The notes beneath the pieces were generated by a model that saw only the letters and a list, made by a program, of their open reading frames with translations, made no database searches and had not been told where the DNA came from. A program made the position numbers and the translations under genes. Shown piece by piece: positions 44,166 to 52,744 of a stretch of 64,000 bases of DNA. The stretch's first letter is position 1; the number at the start of each line of letters is the position of its first letter. The DNA lies in contig NZ_PDHO01000017.1 in assembly GCF_002887815.1 (NCBI RefSeq), positions 1-64,000 of the forward strand, written 5' to 3'. The DNA is from Mycobacterium sp. ENV421. Lineage in GTDB: Bacteria > Actinomycetota > Actinomycetes > Mycobacteriales > Mycobacteriaceae.

Positions 44166-45666
44166 ATGACATCCCTGTGGCTCGACGGCGCCGGCGTGCA
44201 CCAACCCCAAATTGACGGCGACGCAACAAAAGACGCTCCCAACGCGGAGGTCATCGTGGTCGGGGCCGGTATCACCGGACTGGTGGTGGCGGTGCTGCTG
44301 GCCCGGGCGGGCAAGCGGGTTCTTGTGGTCGAGGCGCGTAGCGCGGGTGCGGTCGCCACCGGTAACACCACGGCCAAAGTCAGTCTCCTGCAAGGAAGCC
44401 GACTCTCGACCATCTCGCAACTCGATGGACCTGGTTCGGCAGTATGTCGAAGGCAACCGGGAAGGCCAGGCCTGGCTGGCACAGTACTGCACAGAGCGCG
44501 GGATCGAGCTGCAGTACGAAGATGCCTACAGCTACGCCCAATTCGAGCGCGGACGGCCCACCGCTCGTGCGGAATTCGAGGCCGCCGAGGCTGCGGGTCT
44601 CGGCGTGCGCTGGGTCGATCACATGGACGTCCCGTTCGAGTTCCGCGGTGGCGTCCGACTGGCCGAACAGATTCAGTTCGACCCGATGCCCTTCCTGGGT
44701 GCGCTGATCGCCGAGTTGCATGAGCGCGGCGGTCGGCTGATGACCGGTCATCGGGTCTACGCCGCATTCCACGTCGGACGGCCGGGTGAGCGTGAAGCTG
44801 CGCAGTGCGCAGGGCCGTGAGCAGATCGCCCACGCCGACCACTGTGTACTGGCAACCGGCACAACCATCCTGGACCGCGGCGGCTTCTTCGCCCGACTGC
44901 ATCCGAGCCGCTCCTATTGTGTGGCCTTCGACGTGCCCGGGACACTTCCGCGACCGATGATGCTCTCCGTCGACCAGCCCACCCGGTCGGTGCGCTATGC
45001 CCCGACGGCCGGGGGTGAGCGTTGATCGTCGGCGGCGGCGGGCACACCGTCGGGCGCAAAGACAGCGCACGCACGTCCTACGACGAACTCGTCGGCTGGA
45101 CCCGACGACACTTTCCCGGCGCGCAACCGACTCACTACTGGTCGGCGCAGGACTACGTGCCCGTCGACGAACTTCCCTATGTCGGGCCGCTGCTTCCCGG
45201 TGTTGACCGCTTTCTGGTGGCGACGGGCTTCGCGAAGTGGAGGATGACCAACGGCGTGGCCGCCGCGCTGCTGTTGGCCAAGCGTCTCCTCGGTGGCGAA
45301 CAGGCACGCTGGGCGCCGGCCTTCGCCAGCTGGAGCCCGCACGAACTCACGGGTCTCACCACGGCGCTGAAGAACAACCTCGAGGTCGGTTGGCACATGG
45401 CGGCCGGTTGGGTGACTCCGATCGCCCATCGGAAAGCAGCGCTGCGCGAGGGGGCAGGTTCGGTTAGTGGACCGCCGTGGAACATGGTGGCCCGCAGCGT
45501 GGTCGACGCAGATGAACGGTGCGTCTCGCCGGTGTGCACCCATCTCGGTGGCGTGCTCTCCTGGAACGACGCCGAAAAGTCATGGGATTGCCCGTTGCAC
45601 GGTTCGCGATTCGGACCGGACGGAACCGTACTGGAGGGGCCGGCTACGCGCGACCTGTCGCGCTAA
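44166..45666 (+). pseudogene. Broken FAD oxidoreductase with C-terminal Rieske domain
   Basis: About 500 codons of a DAO-type FAD oxidoreductase fused to a Rieske domain, spread over changing frames. The FAD fold VIVVGAGITGLVVAVLLARAG starts in the first frame; the frame shifts near 44412-44425 (before MDLVRQYVEG), again near 44770-44788 (before VSVKLRSAQG), and a third time near 45017-45022 (GGER to LIVGGGG). The Rieske ligands CTHLGG and CPLHGS are intact at the end. Joined across the shifts, the protein reads as a full family member, so decay is recent or the shifts are sequence errors. An intact SigF promoter precedes it. Its substrate class is unknown. Confidence 0.75.
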
Positions 45667-45682
45667 CCGATTGCGGCTCAAC

Positions 45683-45707
45683 GTTTGACGGGCACCTGCC
45701 CGGGTAT
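45683..45707 (+). promoter_or_regulatory. SigF-type promoter before the GT4 gene
   Basis: GTTT (45683-45686), 15 bases, GGGTAT (45702-45707), 123 bases before ATG 45831. Confidence 0.5.
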
Positions 45708-45750
45708 GCCAACGCAGTGGTTGCGGCGATGTGCAGCCGCGCTGTGCCGG

Positions 45751-45772
45751 CCTCAATAGCCCCTCAATAGCC
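45751..45772. repeat. Tandem 11-base repeat
   Basis: Two exact copies of CCTCAATAGCC in the leader before the GT4 gene. Nothing else of note is seen in this 164-base gap apart from the SigF-type promoter. Confidence 0.6.
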
Positions 45773-45830
45773 CGTTGTCCCGGTACAGCGGGACTGGACA
45801 GTCCGGTTCCCCATCACATGGGAGAAGCTC

Positions 45831-46906
45831 ATGAAAATCGCGATGGTTTCTGAGTGCGCAAATCCGGTGGCGCCATGGGATGACACCGACGGGCAGGGCG
45901 TCCACGTCGCGGGACTGTCGGCAGCCCTGGCCCGGTGCGGCCACGACGTCACCGTGTACACCCGGCGTCGGGACGCCAAGAGCGCCGAGCGAATACTCGC
46001 GCCCGCAGGGTATGCGGTGGTGGACGTGCCCGCCGGCCTGGCAGAGCTCGCGGAGTACCTGGATGCGCAGTGGGCCGTCGACCGGCCCGATGTCGCCCAT
46101 GCGTTTTTCTGGACATCAGGCCTGAGCACCCAACTGGCGGCGCGCGCCCACGGCGTGCCGACGGTACAGACCTTTCGCTCACTGGCCATCACCGAACACG
46201 GTCATGGCATGGGCGCCAACCTATTCGATGCGCGATCGAAGATGGAACGGCTTCTGGCCAGACAAGCTGACCGGGTCGTCGCTTCGTGCGCAGACGAGCT
46301 CGTCGATCTGATGCGGCTCGGCCGACCGCGCGGACAGATCTCCACGGTGCCGTCCGGCGTGGACGTCGATGCGTTCTCCACCGAGGGACCGATTGCCGAT
46401 CGCGGTGCAGGCCCTCGTCTCGTCGCCGTCGGAAAGCTGTTACCGCACAACGGATTCAGTACCGTGATCGAAGCCCTTCCCGGCATCCCAGGCGCAGAGT
46501 TCGTGGTGGCCGGAAGTATCGACGGAGCGGCGGGTGCCGAGGAGCATCAGCGGTTGAGCGAGCTGGCAGCCGACCGAGGAGTGTCTGACAGGGTGCGATT
46601 CGTCGGCCCCGTGGCGCAGAGCGACATGCCCGCATTGTTGCGGTCGGCCGACGTGGTGACCTGCACCCCGTGGTACGACGCCTTCGGTCTGGTGTCGCTC
46701 GAAGCGATGGCCTGCGGCGTGCCCGTGGTGGCATCCGCCGTCGGGGGGATGCTGGACGCCGTCGTGGACGACGTCACCGGGCGGCTCGTGACGCCGCGTC
46801 GGCCCAGGGAGTGCGCGGTTCACCTGGGACCGCGCGGCAGGCCGACACCGCACGGGTGTACGAGCGGCTGGCCTCAGCCGTCACCGGCGCTTGGCAACCC
46901 GCCTGA
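45831..46906 (+). pseudogene. GT4 glycosyltransferase with damaged C-terminus
   Basis: A GT-B retaining glycosyltransferase of family GT4. Residues 1 to about 327 are intact: MKIAMVSECANPV, a donor-binding EX7E-like segment (YDAFGLVSLEAMACGVPVV), then GRLVTPRRPRECA. After about 46812 the frame breaks. Roughly 30 codons seem missing, a FTWDRAA piece appears in another frame, and the natural end ADTARVYERLASAV runs in yet another to the stop at 46904-46906. The first frame continues open to 47318 antisense to the topoisomerase gene and is not real. GAGAAGCTC before the ATG is only a weak ribosome site. Activity is doubtful. Confidence 0.7.
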
Positions 46907-47897
46907 TCATCGTCGCGGTGGCCTTCTCGAGGATGGCCTGCCCACGGTCGGCGTTCTTCTGCTTGCGGGCTCTTCGCGCCGCGGCGGCGATCGTCGTGCC
47001 GCTCTCGTAGGCGGTGACCACCCGCGGGTCGACATACGAGCTGCGGGCGACGGCCGGGGTGTTGCCGAGTTCCTCGGACACCTCGCGCATCACCGCGGCC
47101 TCCACCCGCTTGCGGACCGTCTTGTTGACCGCCGGGTCGGCGTCGACGAAAGCGGCCGCGGCGAGGACGGTGCCGTGCCAGGTGCGCAAGTCCTTCACGC
47201 TGTAGTCCTCGCCCAGGTGTTCCTTGAACTTCGCGTTGAGGTCGTCGGAATGAATGTCCACCCAACCGGAGTCGGTCTGGCACACCAGGAGCCGTCCGCT
47301 GGGGCTGCAGCGGCGTAACTCGCGAACAACGCCGACCACGTCGGGGTCCTCGATGGTCCAATTCCGCTGGACCCCACTCTTGGCCGGATAGTCGAACACC
47401 ACGGCGCCGCCCCTGACGGTCACGTGCTCACACAGCAGCGTGGCGATCCCGTAGGAGTTGTTCTCCTCGGCGTAGGCCTCGCCGCCGGCACGGAAATACC
47501 CACGGTCGAGTAGATGCAGGGCCAGCGCCAGAACCCGGTCCTTGGCGAGGCCGTGGCCCCGCAGATCCTCGGCGATGCGGGAACGCCACTGCGGCAGTCC
47601 CGATGACATCTGCAGCACCCGGTCGAACTTCTCCTCGCTGCGCTCCTCCTGCCACTTCTGGTGGTAGAGGTATTGGCGACGGCCGGCCGCATCGGTGCCC
47701 ACGGCCTGGATGTGTCCGCTGGGATGAGGTGATATCCACACCTTGCGCCAGGCCGGCGGGATCACCAGATCCTTGATCCGCTGCACCGTCTTGTCGTCGG
47801 TCAGCAATTCGCCGTCGGGGGTGTAATAGGAGAAACCCTTGCCTCGTCGAACGCGACGGAAACCGGGTCCGTCGACCGAACTGCGCCGAAGTCTCAT
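46881..47897 (-). CDS. DNA topoisomerase IB (poxvirus-like)
   Basis: 338-residue type IB topoisomerase that relaxes supercoils through a 3'-phosphotyrosine. The catalytic set is visible: an Arg/Lys region in the middle, LRTWHGTVLAA with Arg and His near residue 245, and the nucleophile Tyr in ARSSYVDPRVV near 290. ATG 47897 is chosen because MRLRRSSVDGPGFRRVRRG is the usual start. Bacterial copies are scattered and often linked with stress or accessory loci. It lies between the GT4 pseudogene (26-base convergent overlap) and rsbW (divergent). Confidence 0.88.
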   Translation of the reverse strand: MRLRRSSVDGPGFRRVRRGKGFSYYTPDGELLTDDKTVQRIKDLVIPPAWRKVWISPHPSGHIQAVGTDAAGRRQYLYHQKWQEERSEEKFDRVLQMSSGLPQWRSRIAEDLRGHGLAKDRVLALALHLLDRGYFRAGGEAYAEENNSYGIATLLCEHVTVRGGAVVFDYPAKSGVQRNWTIEDPDVVGVVRELRRCSPSGRLLVCQTDSGWVDIHSDDLNAKFKEHLGEDYSVKDLRTWHGTVLAAAAFVDADPAVNKTVRKRVEAAVMREVSEELGNTPAVARSSYVDPRVVTAYESGTTIAAAARRARKQKNADRGQAILEKATATMIRRVAKRR

Positions 47898-47927
47898 CGC
47901 TGGACGAACAAGAATTTGCGGCGCGCA

Positions 47928-47955
47928 GGTTTGAACAGTACGGCCGGGTGGGTAC
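47928..47955 (+). promoter_or_regulatory. SigF-type promoter upstream of rsbW-sigF
   Basis: GGTTT (47928-47932), 17 bases, GGGTAC (47950-47955), 154 bases before the rsbW ATG. It would give autoregulation of sigF, as known in mycobacteria. No usfY gene lies between. A second box TAGTGT at 48079-48084 may be a housekeeping -10. Confidence 0.65.
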
Positions 47956-48109
47956 GAGGGGGCCACCATGACGACGACTTCCTGGGTTGTGCTGCGCTCG
48001 CTTCCGGCCTCATGCGCACCGGTTACCCGGCCGACTCGGTCATCACACGACCGTGGTTAGCACGCCCGTGGGCTGGAGTAGTGTCGGGTCGACATTGCCA
48101 GGAGGCCAG

Positions 48110-48547
48110 ATGACGGACGGCGGAAGCCAAGGCGGCGCGCACCAGCGGGGTGAGAGCGCGGTCGAATTGAGGGTTGCTGCCAGGTTGGAGAACTTGGCCG
48201 TACTGCGCACCGTGGTCGGCGCGGTCGGCACGTTCGAGGACCTGGATTTCGATGCGGTCGCGGATTTGCGGCTGGCCGTCGACGAGGCCTGCACCCGGCT
48301 GATTCGTTCAGCGTCGCCCGACGCGACGCTCGTCGTCGTCGTCGACGCGCATGACGACGTGGTGGTGGTGGAAGCGTCGACGACATGCGATACCAACGAC
48401 GTGGTCACCCCCGGAAGCTTCAGCTGGCATGTGCTGAGTTCGCTGACCGATGATGTGCAGACATTCCACAACGGTCACGAGTCCAGCAGCGATGGGCAGG
48501 TCTTCGGTATCACCCTGACCACGAGGCGGGCGGGCTCCGGGCGGTGA
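48110..48547 (+). CDS. rsbW: Anti-sigma F factor RsbW (UsfX)
   Basis: 145-residue serine-kinase-like anti-sigma factor that holds SigF inactive until an anti-anti-sigma factor binds it. The GHKL N-box region is LRLAVDEACTRLI, where the usual Asn of the ATP site is not seen, as in the mycobacterial UsfX group. ATG 48110 follows AGGAGG by 6 bases. It overlaps sigF as GTGA, so the pair is co-translated. The SigF-type promoter upstream predicts positive feedback. Confidence 0.9.
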   Translation: MTDGGSQGGAHQRGESAVELRVAARLENLAVLRTVVGAVGTFEDLDFDAVADLRLAVDEACTRLIRSASPDATLVVVVDAHDDVVVVEASTTCDTNDVVTPGSFSWHVLSSLTDDVQTFHNGHESSSDGQVFGITLTTRRAGSGR

Positions 48548-49335
48548 ATTCCCGAGCTACGGATAGTTCGCCCAGGCGGACGAACTCGGAGTACGCCGAC
48601 GTTCCGGACATGTTCCGGGAGTTGGCGAAGGTGGATCCTGACTCCGCCCAGTTCCAGCGACAGCGCGACCGCATCGTCGAGCGCTGCCTGCCGCTGGCCG
48701 ACCACATCGCCCGCCGCTTCGACGGTCGCGGCGAACCCCGGGACGACCTCGTTCAGGTGGCCCGCGTCGGCTTGGTGAACGCGGTCATCCGCTACGACGT
48801 CGAGACCGGTTCAGACTTCGTGTCCTTCGCGGTCCCCACCATCATGGGTGAGGTCCGGCGCCACTTCCGGGACAACAGCTGGTCGGTGAAAGTGCCTCGC
48901 CGGCTCAAGGAACTGCACCTGCGGCTGGGCGCGGCGACCTCGGAACTGTCCCAGCGGCTCGGGCGCGCACCGACCGCCTCCGAACTCGCCGAAGAACTCG
49001 GCATGGAGCGCGAAGAGGTCGTCGAGGGCCTGGTCGCGGGCAGTTCGTACAACACCCTGTCGATCGACAGTGGCGGCAGCGGCAGCGACGAGGACGCGCC
49101 GGCGATCGTCGACACCCTGGGTGACGTCGACTTGAGCCTCGATCAGATCGAGAATCGGGAGGCGTTGCGTCCGCTGCTCGCGCAGTTGCCCGAGCGCGAA
49201 CGCACCGTCCTGTTGCTCCGGTTCTTCGAGTCGCTCACCCAGACTCAGATCGCCGAGCGCGTCGGCATCTCACAGATGCACGTCTCGCGCCTGCTCGCGA
49301 AGTCGCTAACTCGGCTCCGGGACCAGTTGGAGTAG
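48544..49335 (+). CDS. sigF: RNA polymerase sigma factor SigF
   Basis: 263-residue group 3 sigma factor for stress and stationary-phase genes. Region 2 contains DLVQVARVGLVNAV and FVSFAVPTIMGEVRRHFRD; region 3 lies around LGRAPTASELAEELG; and region 4 helix-turn-helix is LTQTQIAERVGISQMHVSRLL. The start is GTG 48544 overlapping rsbW. Four promoter candidates with its consensus lie within 5 kb upstream. The last 30 bases overlap a convergent STAS-domain gene. The counterpart is Rv3286c. Confidence 0.95.
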   Translation: MNSRATDSSPRRTNSEYADVPDMFRELAKVDPDSAQFQRQRDRIVERCLPLADHIARRFDGRGEPRDDLVQVARVGLVNAVIRYDVETGSDFVSFAVPTIMGEVRRHFRDNSWSVKVPRRLKELHLRLGAATSELSQRLGRAPTASELAEELGMEREEVVEGLVAGSSYNTLSIDSGGSGSDEDAPAIVDTLGDVDLSLDQIENREALRPLLAQLPERERTVLLLRFFESLTQTQIAERVGISQMHVSRLLAKSLTRLRDQLE

Positions 49336-49746
49336 CCGACGGGGTTCACCGTCGAGCAGTTCGACGGCCTCCCGGACGGAGTCGGCGACCGGCAGCGTGT
49401 GGTCGGGATCGCAGACCCGCAACAGCCGCGACACCGCCTCGCCGGTCACCATCACCCATCGTGCCGAGGCGTTGGCGCATCGGACGTTGATGGTGTGCAG
49501 CGCCGAGAACCCCGCGGTTCCGAAGAAGCTGAGCGGGCTCAGGTCCAGGACCAGACGGTCGCCCACGCCCGCGCACGCGTCGACATGGTCGGCGAAGGCG
49601 ATGGCATTGGAGGCGTCGAGCTCGCCCTGGACGGTGATGATCCCGACGGTCTCGTCGGGCCAGATAGTAGTGAAGCGAGCGGTGTGGCAATCATGTGAAT
49701 GCGACACAGCCGAACGCTCGGGTTGATCTGTACTGAAGACAGACAT
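49306..49746 (-). CDS. STAS-domain anti-anti-sigma factor candidate
   Basis: 146-residue protein with one STAS domain: VQGELDASNAIAFADHVDAC and LVLDLSPLSFFGTAGFSAL. In SpoIIAA/RsbV the loop reads D-S-S/T-G with phospho-Ser; here it is G-T77-A-G, so Thr77 is at the phosphoacceptor place and the Asp before it is lost. It could release SigF from RsbW. ATG 49746 has GGAG 5 bases before it. It is convergent with sigF and overlaps it by 30 bases, so the messages could also interact. It is not obviously RsfA or RsfB. Confidence 0.75.
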   Translation of the reverse strand: MSVFSTDQPERSAVSHSHDCHTARFTTIWPDETVGIITVQGELDASNAIAFADHVDACAGVGDRLVLDLSPLSFFGTAGFSALHTINVRCANASARWVMVTGEAVSRLLRVCDPDHTLPVADSVREAVELLDGEPRRLLQLVPEPS

Positions 49747-49763
49747 AGTGACTCCATCAGCGA

Positions 49764-49775
49764 ACGAATATTCGT
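49764..49775. promoter_or_regulatory. 12-base palindrome before the STAS gene
   Basis: ACGAATATTCGT is a perfect palindrome 17 bases upstream of ATG 49746. It may be an operator or may include the -10. The rest of the 217-base gap shows short dyads only (ACGTC-3-GACGT at 49834-49846, followed by a T run on the plus strand). Confidence 0.35.
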
Positions 49776-49963
49776 ACTGTGGATCACGCCAGAGTGGGTA
49801 GGCCCGTGTAGTGCGGGAGTTCGCACGCCTCGCACGTCTTTGACGTTTTTCCGGGCGGCTGTGAACTCAACCTGACTTGAACTGTACGCCACTAGTCAGA
49901 CCAGCGAACAGCAATAACAGCGGGTTCTCATGATCTTCTTGCAGTTGGGGTCACACTGTCTAC

Positions 49964-50509
49964 ATGTCGAAGCCGGGCCGGTCAGCCGGCATCCTCCTGG
50001 CGGCCGGTGCGGGTACCCGTTACGGCATGCCCAAAGTGCTTGCCGCCCAGGGTGAATGGCTGCGCTCGGCGGTCGAGGCCCTGGCCGCCGGCGGCTGCGA
50101 CGACGTGGTGGTGGTGCTCGGCGCGGCGATTGTCGACGTTCCGGCAGGCACCCGCTCGGTGGTCGCAGAACAGTGGCGGCGCGGGATGGGAGCTTCCCTG
50201 CTAACCGGACTGGCGGCGGTATCGGACGCCGATCACGCCGTGATCCTGACCGTCGACACCCCCGACATCGGCGCCGACGTCGTCGCTCGGGTACTCGGGG
50301 CCGCACGCGAGTCGCCGTCCGGCCTGGCCCGTGCCAGCTATCACGGGCGGCCCGGCCATCCGGTCGTCATCGCCCGCGAGCACTGGCCGGCACTGCGGGC
50401 CACCCTGGACGGCGACGAGGGCGCACGACGCTTTCTGGCGTCCCGCACCGATGTGGTGGCGGTGGACTGTGCGGACCTGGCCACCGGGCGCGACATCGAC
50501 GAGCGCTAA
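49964..50509 (+). CDS. MobA/MocA-like nucleotidyltransferase
   Basis: 181-residue NTP-transferase-3 protein. The nucleotide loop is GILLAAGAGTRYGMPK (9-24), and the metal-binding Asp is in ILTVDTPDIGADVV. GRPGHPVVI matches molybdenum-cofactor cytidylyl- or guanylyltransferases, which attach CMP or GMP to molybdopterin. No molybdoenzyme gene is adjacent, so the role is open. ATG 49964 follows CACTGTCTAC without a ribosome site. The stop overlaps that of the convergent gene. Confidence 0.75.
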   Translation: MSKPGRSAGILLAAGAGTRYGMPKVLAAQGEWLRSAVEALAAGGCDDVVVVLGAAIVDVPAGTRSVVAEQWRRGMGASLLTGLAAVSDADHAVILTVDTPDIGADVVARVLGAARESPSGLARASYHGRPGHPVVIAREHWPALRATLDGDEGARRFLASRTDVVAVDCADLATGRDIDER

Positions 50510-50826
50510 CCGATGCCGATCGACTCGGCGAAGCGGCGCACCGAGTCGGCCGCGGTCTGGGTCGCTTCGGCATGACCGCGGCGAGCCCGCAGCTGGATCA
50601 TCCCGGTGCGTACGTCGAGCACCACTTCGCCGAGTAGTTCACCGGTGGTCGGCTCGCAGACCGCCCAGGAGTAGACCCGGTCCTGCTCCCAGCCGGCAAG
50701 ACTTCTCGTCACGTATTCCGGATCGTTCTCGCCCAGGTCGGCGAGCGCGGGGCGGTCGTCGATTCTCTCGTCGGCCCGCAAGGCGCGCAAATACCAAGCG
50801 CCCGCGTTGATTTCGACGGGATCCAT
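50506..50826 (-). CDS. Short GNAT-like acetyltransferase fragment or hypothetical
   Basis: 106-residue protein starting at ATG 50826. YLRALRADERIDD at the start and WAVCEPTTGELLGEVVLDV resemble the first strands of RimJ/RimL-type GNAT acetyltransferases, but the acetyl-CoA loop is not evident. It ends with a helical AATQTAADSVRRFAES-like stretch. It is shorter than the family (about 170), so it may be a remnant or a different small protein. It lies 16 bases after accA3 on the same strand and could be co-transcribed. Confidence 0.5.
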   Translation of the reverse strand: MDPVEINAGAWYLRALRADERIDDRPALADLGENDPEYVTRSLAGWEQDRVYSWAVCEPTTGELLGEVVLDVRTGMIQLRARRGHAEATQTAADSVRRFAESIGIG

Positions 50827-50842
50827 ATCAGCGGCGAGCGCC

Positions 50843-52630
50843 TTACTTGATCTCCGCCAACACAGTGCCCTGGGTGATCGCGGCACCCGGCTCGACGGCC
50901 AGACCGGTGATGACACCGTCCTTGTGCGCGGTCACCGGGTTCTCCATCTTCATGGCCTCGAGCACCACGACGAGGTCACCTGCGGCCACGGTCTGGCCTT
51001 CTTCGACGGCGACCTTGACCACGGTGCCCTGCATCGGCGCGGTCACCGCATCACCCGAGGCGGCGGCGCCGGCCTGGGAGCCGCGCTTGCGCGCCTTCGG
51101 CTTCTTGCGGATGGCGCCGGATTCGGCGTGGCCGCCGCCGCTGCCCAACGCCAGGTCGCCGGGCAGTGAGACCTCGACCCGACGGCCGCCGACCTCGACG
51201 ACCACCTTCTGGCGCTGCTGAACTTCTTCTTCGTCGACCTGGCCACCACCGGTGAACGGCTCGACGGTGTTGTCCCACTCGGTCTCGATCCAGCGGGTGT
51301 GGACGGTGAATCCGTTGCCGTCACCGATGAACGCCGGATCGCTGACGACCGCGCGGTGGAACGGGATGACGGTGGCCAGACCTTCGACCTGGAATTCGTC
51401 CAGCGCCCGACGGGAACGCGCCAGCGCCTCCTCGCGGGTGGCGCCGTACACGATCAGCTTGGACAGCATCGAGTCGAACTGGCCGCCGATCACCGAACCG
51501 GCCTCGACGCCCGAATCCAGGCGCACGCCGGGGCCGGTGGGGATGTCGTAGCGGGTGACGGGCCCGGGCGCGGGCAGGAAGCCGCGGCCGGCGTCCTCGC
51601 CGTTGATCCGGAACTCGATCGCGTGGCCGCGGGGAGTCGGGTCCTCGGTGAGTTCGAGCTTCTCGCCGTTGGCGATCTTGAACTGCTGCAGTACCAGGTC
51701 GATGCCCGCGGTCTCCTCGGTGACCGGGTGTTCGACCTGCAGGCGGGTGTTGACCTCGAGGAAGGAGATGAGGCCGTCCTGGCCGACCAGGTACTCGACG
51801 GTTCCGGCGCCGTAGTAGCCGGCCTCCTTGCAGATGCGCTTGGCCGACTCGTGGATCTCCTTGCGCTGCGCGTCGGTCAAGAAGGGCGCGGGGGCTTCCT
51901 CGACGAGCTTCTGGAAGCGGCGCTGCAGCGAGCAGTCGCGGGTACCGGCGACGATGACGTTGCCGTGGGTGTCGGCGATGACCTGAGCCTCGACGTGACG
52001 CGGCTTGTCCAGGTAGCGCTCGACGAAGCACTCGCCGCGGCCGAACGCCGCGATCGCCTCGCGGGTGGCCGACTCGAACAGCTCGGGTATCTCCTCGATG
52101 GTGCGGGCCACCTTCATGCCGCGGCCGCCGCCACCGAAGGCCGCCTTGATCGCCACCGGCACGCCGTACTCCTTGGCGAAGGCCACCACCTCGTCGGCGT
52201 CTTTGACCGGGTCGGGGGTGCCGGGTACCAGCGGCGCCTGGGCGCGGGCCGCGATATGGCGGGCGGTCACCTTGTCGCCGAGGTCGCGGATGGACTGCGG
52301 GCTCGGGCCGATCCAGATCAGACCGGCGTCGAGCACGGCCTGGGCGAAGTCGGCGTTCTCACTCAAGAAGCCGTAGCCGGGGTGGATGGCGTTGGCGCCG
52401 GACTTGGCCGCGGCGTCGAGGATCTTGCCGAAGTCCAGGTAGGACTCTGCCGACGTCTGGCCGCCCAGCGCGAACGCCTCGTCGGCGAGTCGCACGTGCG
52501 GTGCATCGGCATCGGGCTCGGCGTAGACCGCCACGCTGGCCAGTCCGGCATCCCTTGCCGCTCGGATCACCCGGACCGCGATCTCACCACGGTTGGCTAC
52601 GAGGACTTTGGAGATGGTCTGACTGGGCAC
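50843..52630 (-). CDS. accA3: Acyl-CoA carboxylase alpha chain AccA3
   Basis: 595-residue biotin carboxylase / biotin carboxyl carrier fusion. It charges biotin with bicarbonate using ATP for acetyl-, propionyl- and long-chain acyl-CoA carboxylases that feed fatty and mycolic acid synthesis. The N-terminal carboxylase has the ATP-grasp loop AFGGGGRGMK and ends near residue 450; the biotinyl Lys is in EAMKMENPV near the C-terminus. GTG 52630 follows AGGAGG by 5 bases. It partners AccD5 and AccE5 encoded to the right. The counterpart is Rv3285. Confidence 0.96.
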   Translation of the reverse strand: MPSQTISKVLVANRGEIAVRVIRAARDAGLASVAVYAEPDADAPHVRLADEAFALGGQTSAESYLDFGKILDAAAKSGANAIHPGYGFLSENADFAQAVLDAGLIWIGPSPQSIRDLGDKVTARHIAARAQAPLVPGTPDPVKDADEVVAFAKEYGVPVAIKAAFGGGGRGMKVARTIEEIPELFESATREAIAAFGRGECFVERYLDKPRHVEAQVIADTHGNVIVAGTRDCSLQRRFQKLVEEAPAPFLTDAQRKEIHESAKRICKEAGYYGAGTVEYLVGQDGLISFLEVNTRLQVEHPVTEETAGIDLVLQQFKIANGEKLELTEDPTPRGHAIEFRINGEDAGRGFLPAPGPVTRYDIPTGPGVRLDSGVEAGSVIGGQFDSMLSKLIVYGATREEALARSRRALDEFQVEGLATVIPFHRAVVSDPAFIGDGNGFTVHTRWIETEWDNTVEPFTGGGQVDEEEVQQRQKVVVEVGGRRVEVSLPGDLALGSGGGHAESGAIRKKPKARKRGSQAGAAASGDAVTAPMQGTVVKVAVEEGQTVAAGDLVVVLEAMKMENPVTAHKDGVITGLAVEPGAAITQGTVLAEIK

Positions 52631-52655
52631 CGCGCCTCCTGCTTTGCGTGACTCT

Positions 52656-52667
52656 AAGAACGTTCTT
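52656..52667. promoter_or_regulatory. 12-base palindrome before accA3
   Basis: AAGAACGTTCTT, a perfect palindrome 25 bases upstream of the accA3 start, next to an AT-rich TTTAAAAATA stretch. It is a probable operator or promoter element; the binding protein is unknown. Confidence 0.45.
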
Positions 52668-52744
52668 TAAAAATAGGTTCGCACGGCAGTGTAAGCGCCG
52701 CTGCTTAGACACGAATCAGCTGGTACCCCTACCAATGAGTAAGT

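Noticed and set aside
46813..47318. Long C-terminal tail of the GT4 frame
   Set aside because: It is antisense to topoisomerase IB; the natural GT4 end appears in another frame and stops at 46906.
47968..48060. Short ORF just after the SigF promoter before rsbW
   Set aside because: Only 30 codons, with no recognisable domain and no ribosome site; it is more likely leader sequence.
51299..52651. 450-codon plus-strand frame over accA3
   Set aside because: Antisense shadow of the carboxylase with a repetitive Val/Gly/Asp composition.
52656..52667. LexA box before accA3
   Set aside because: The GAAC and GTTC halves have no 4-base spacer, so it does not match the SOS box.
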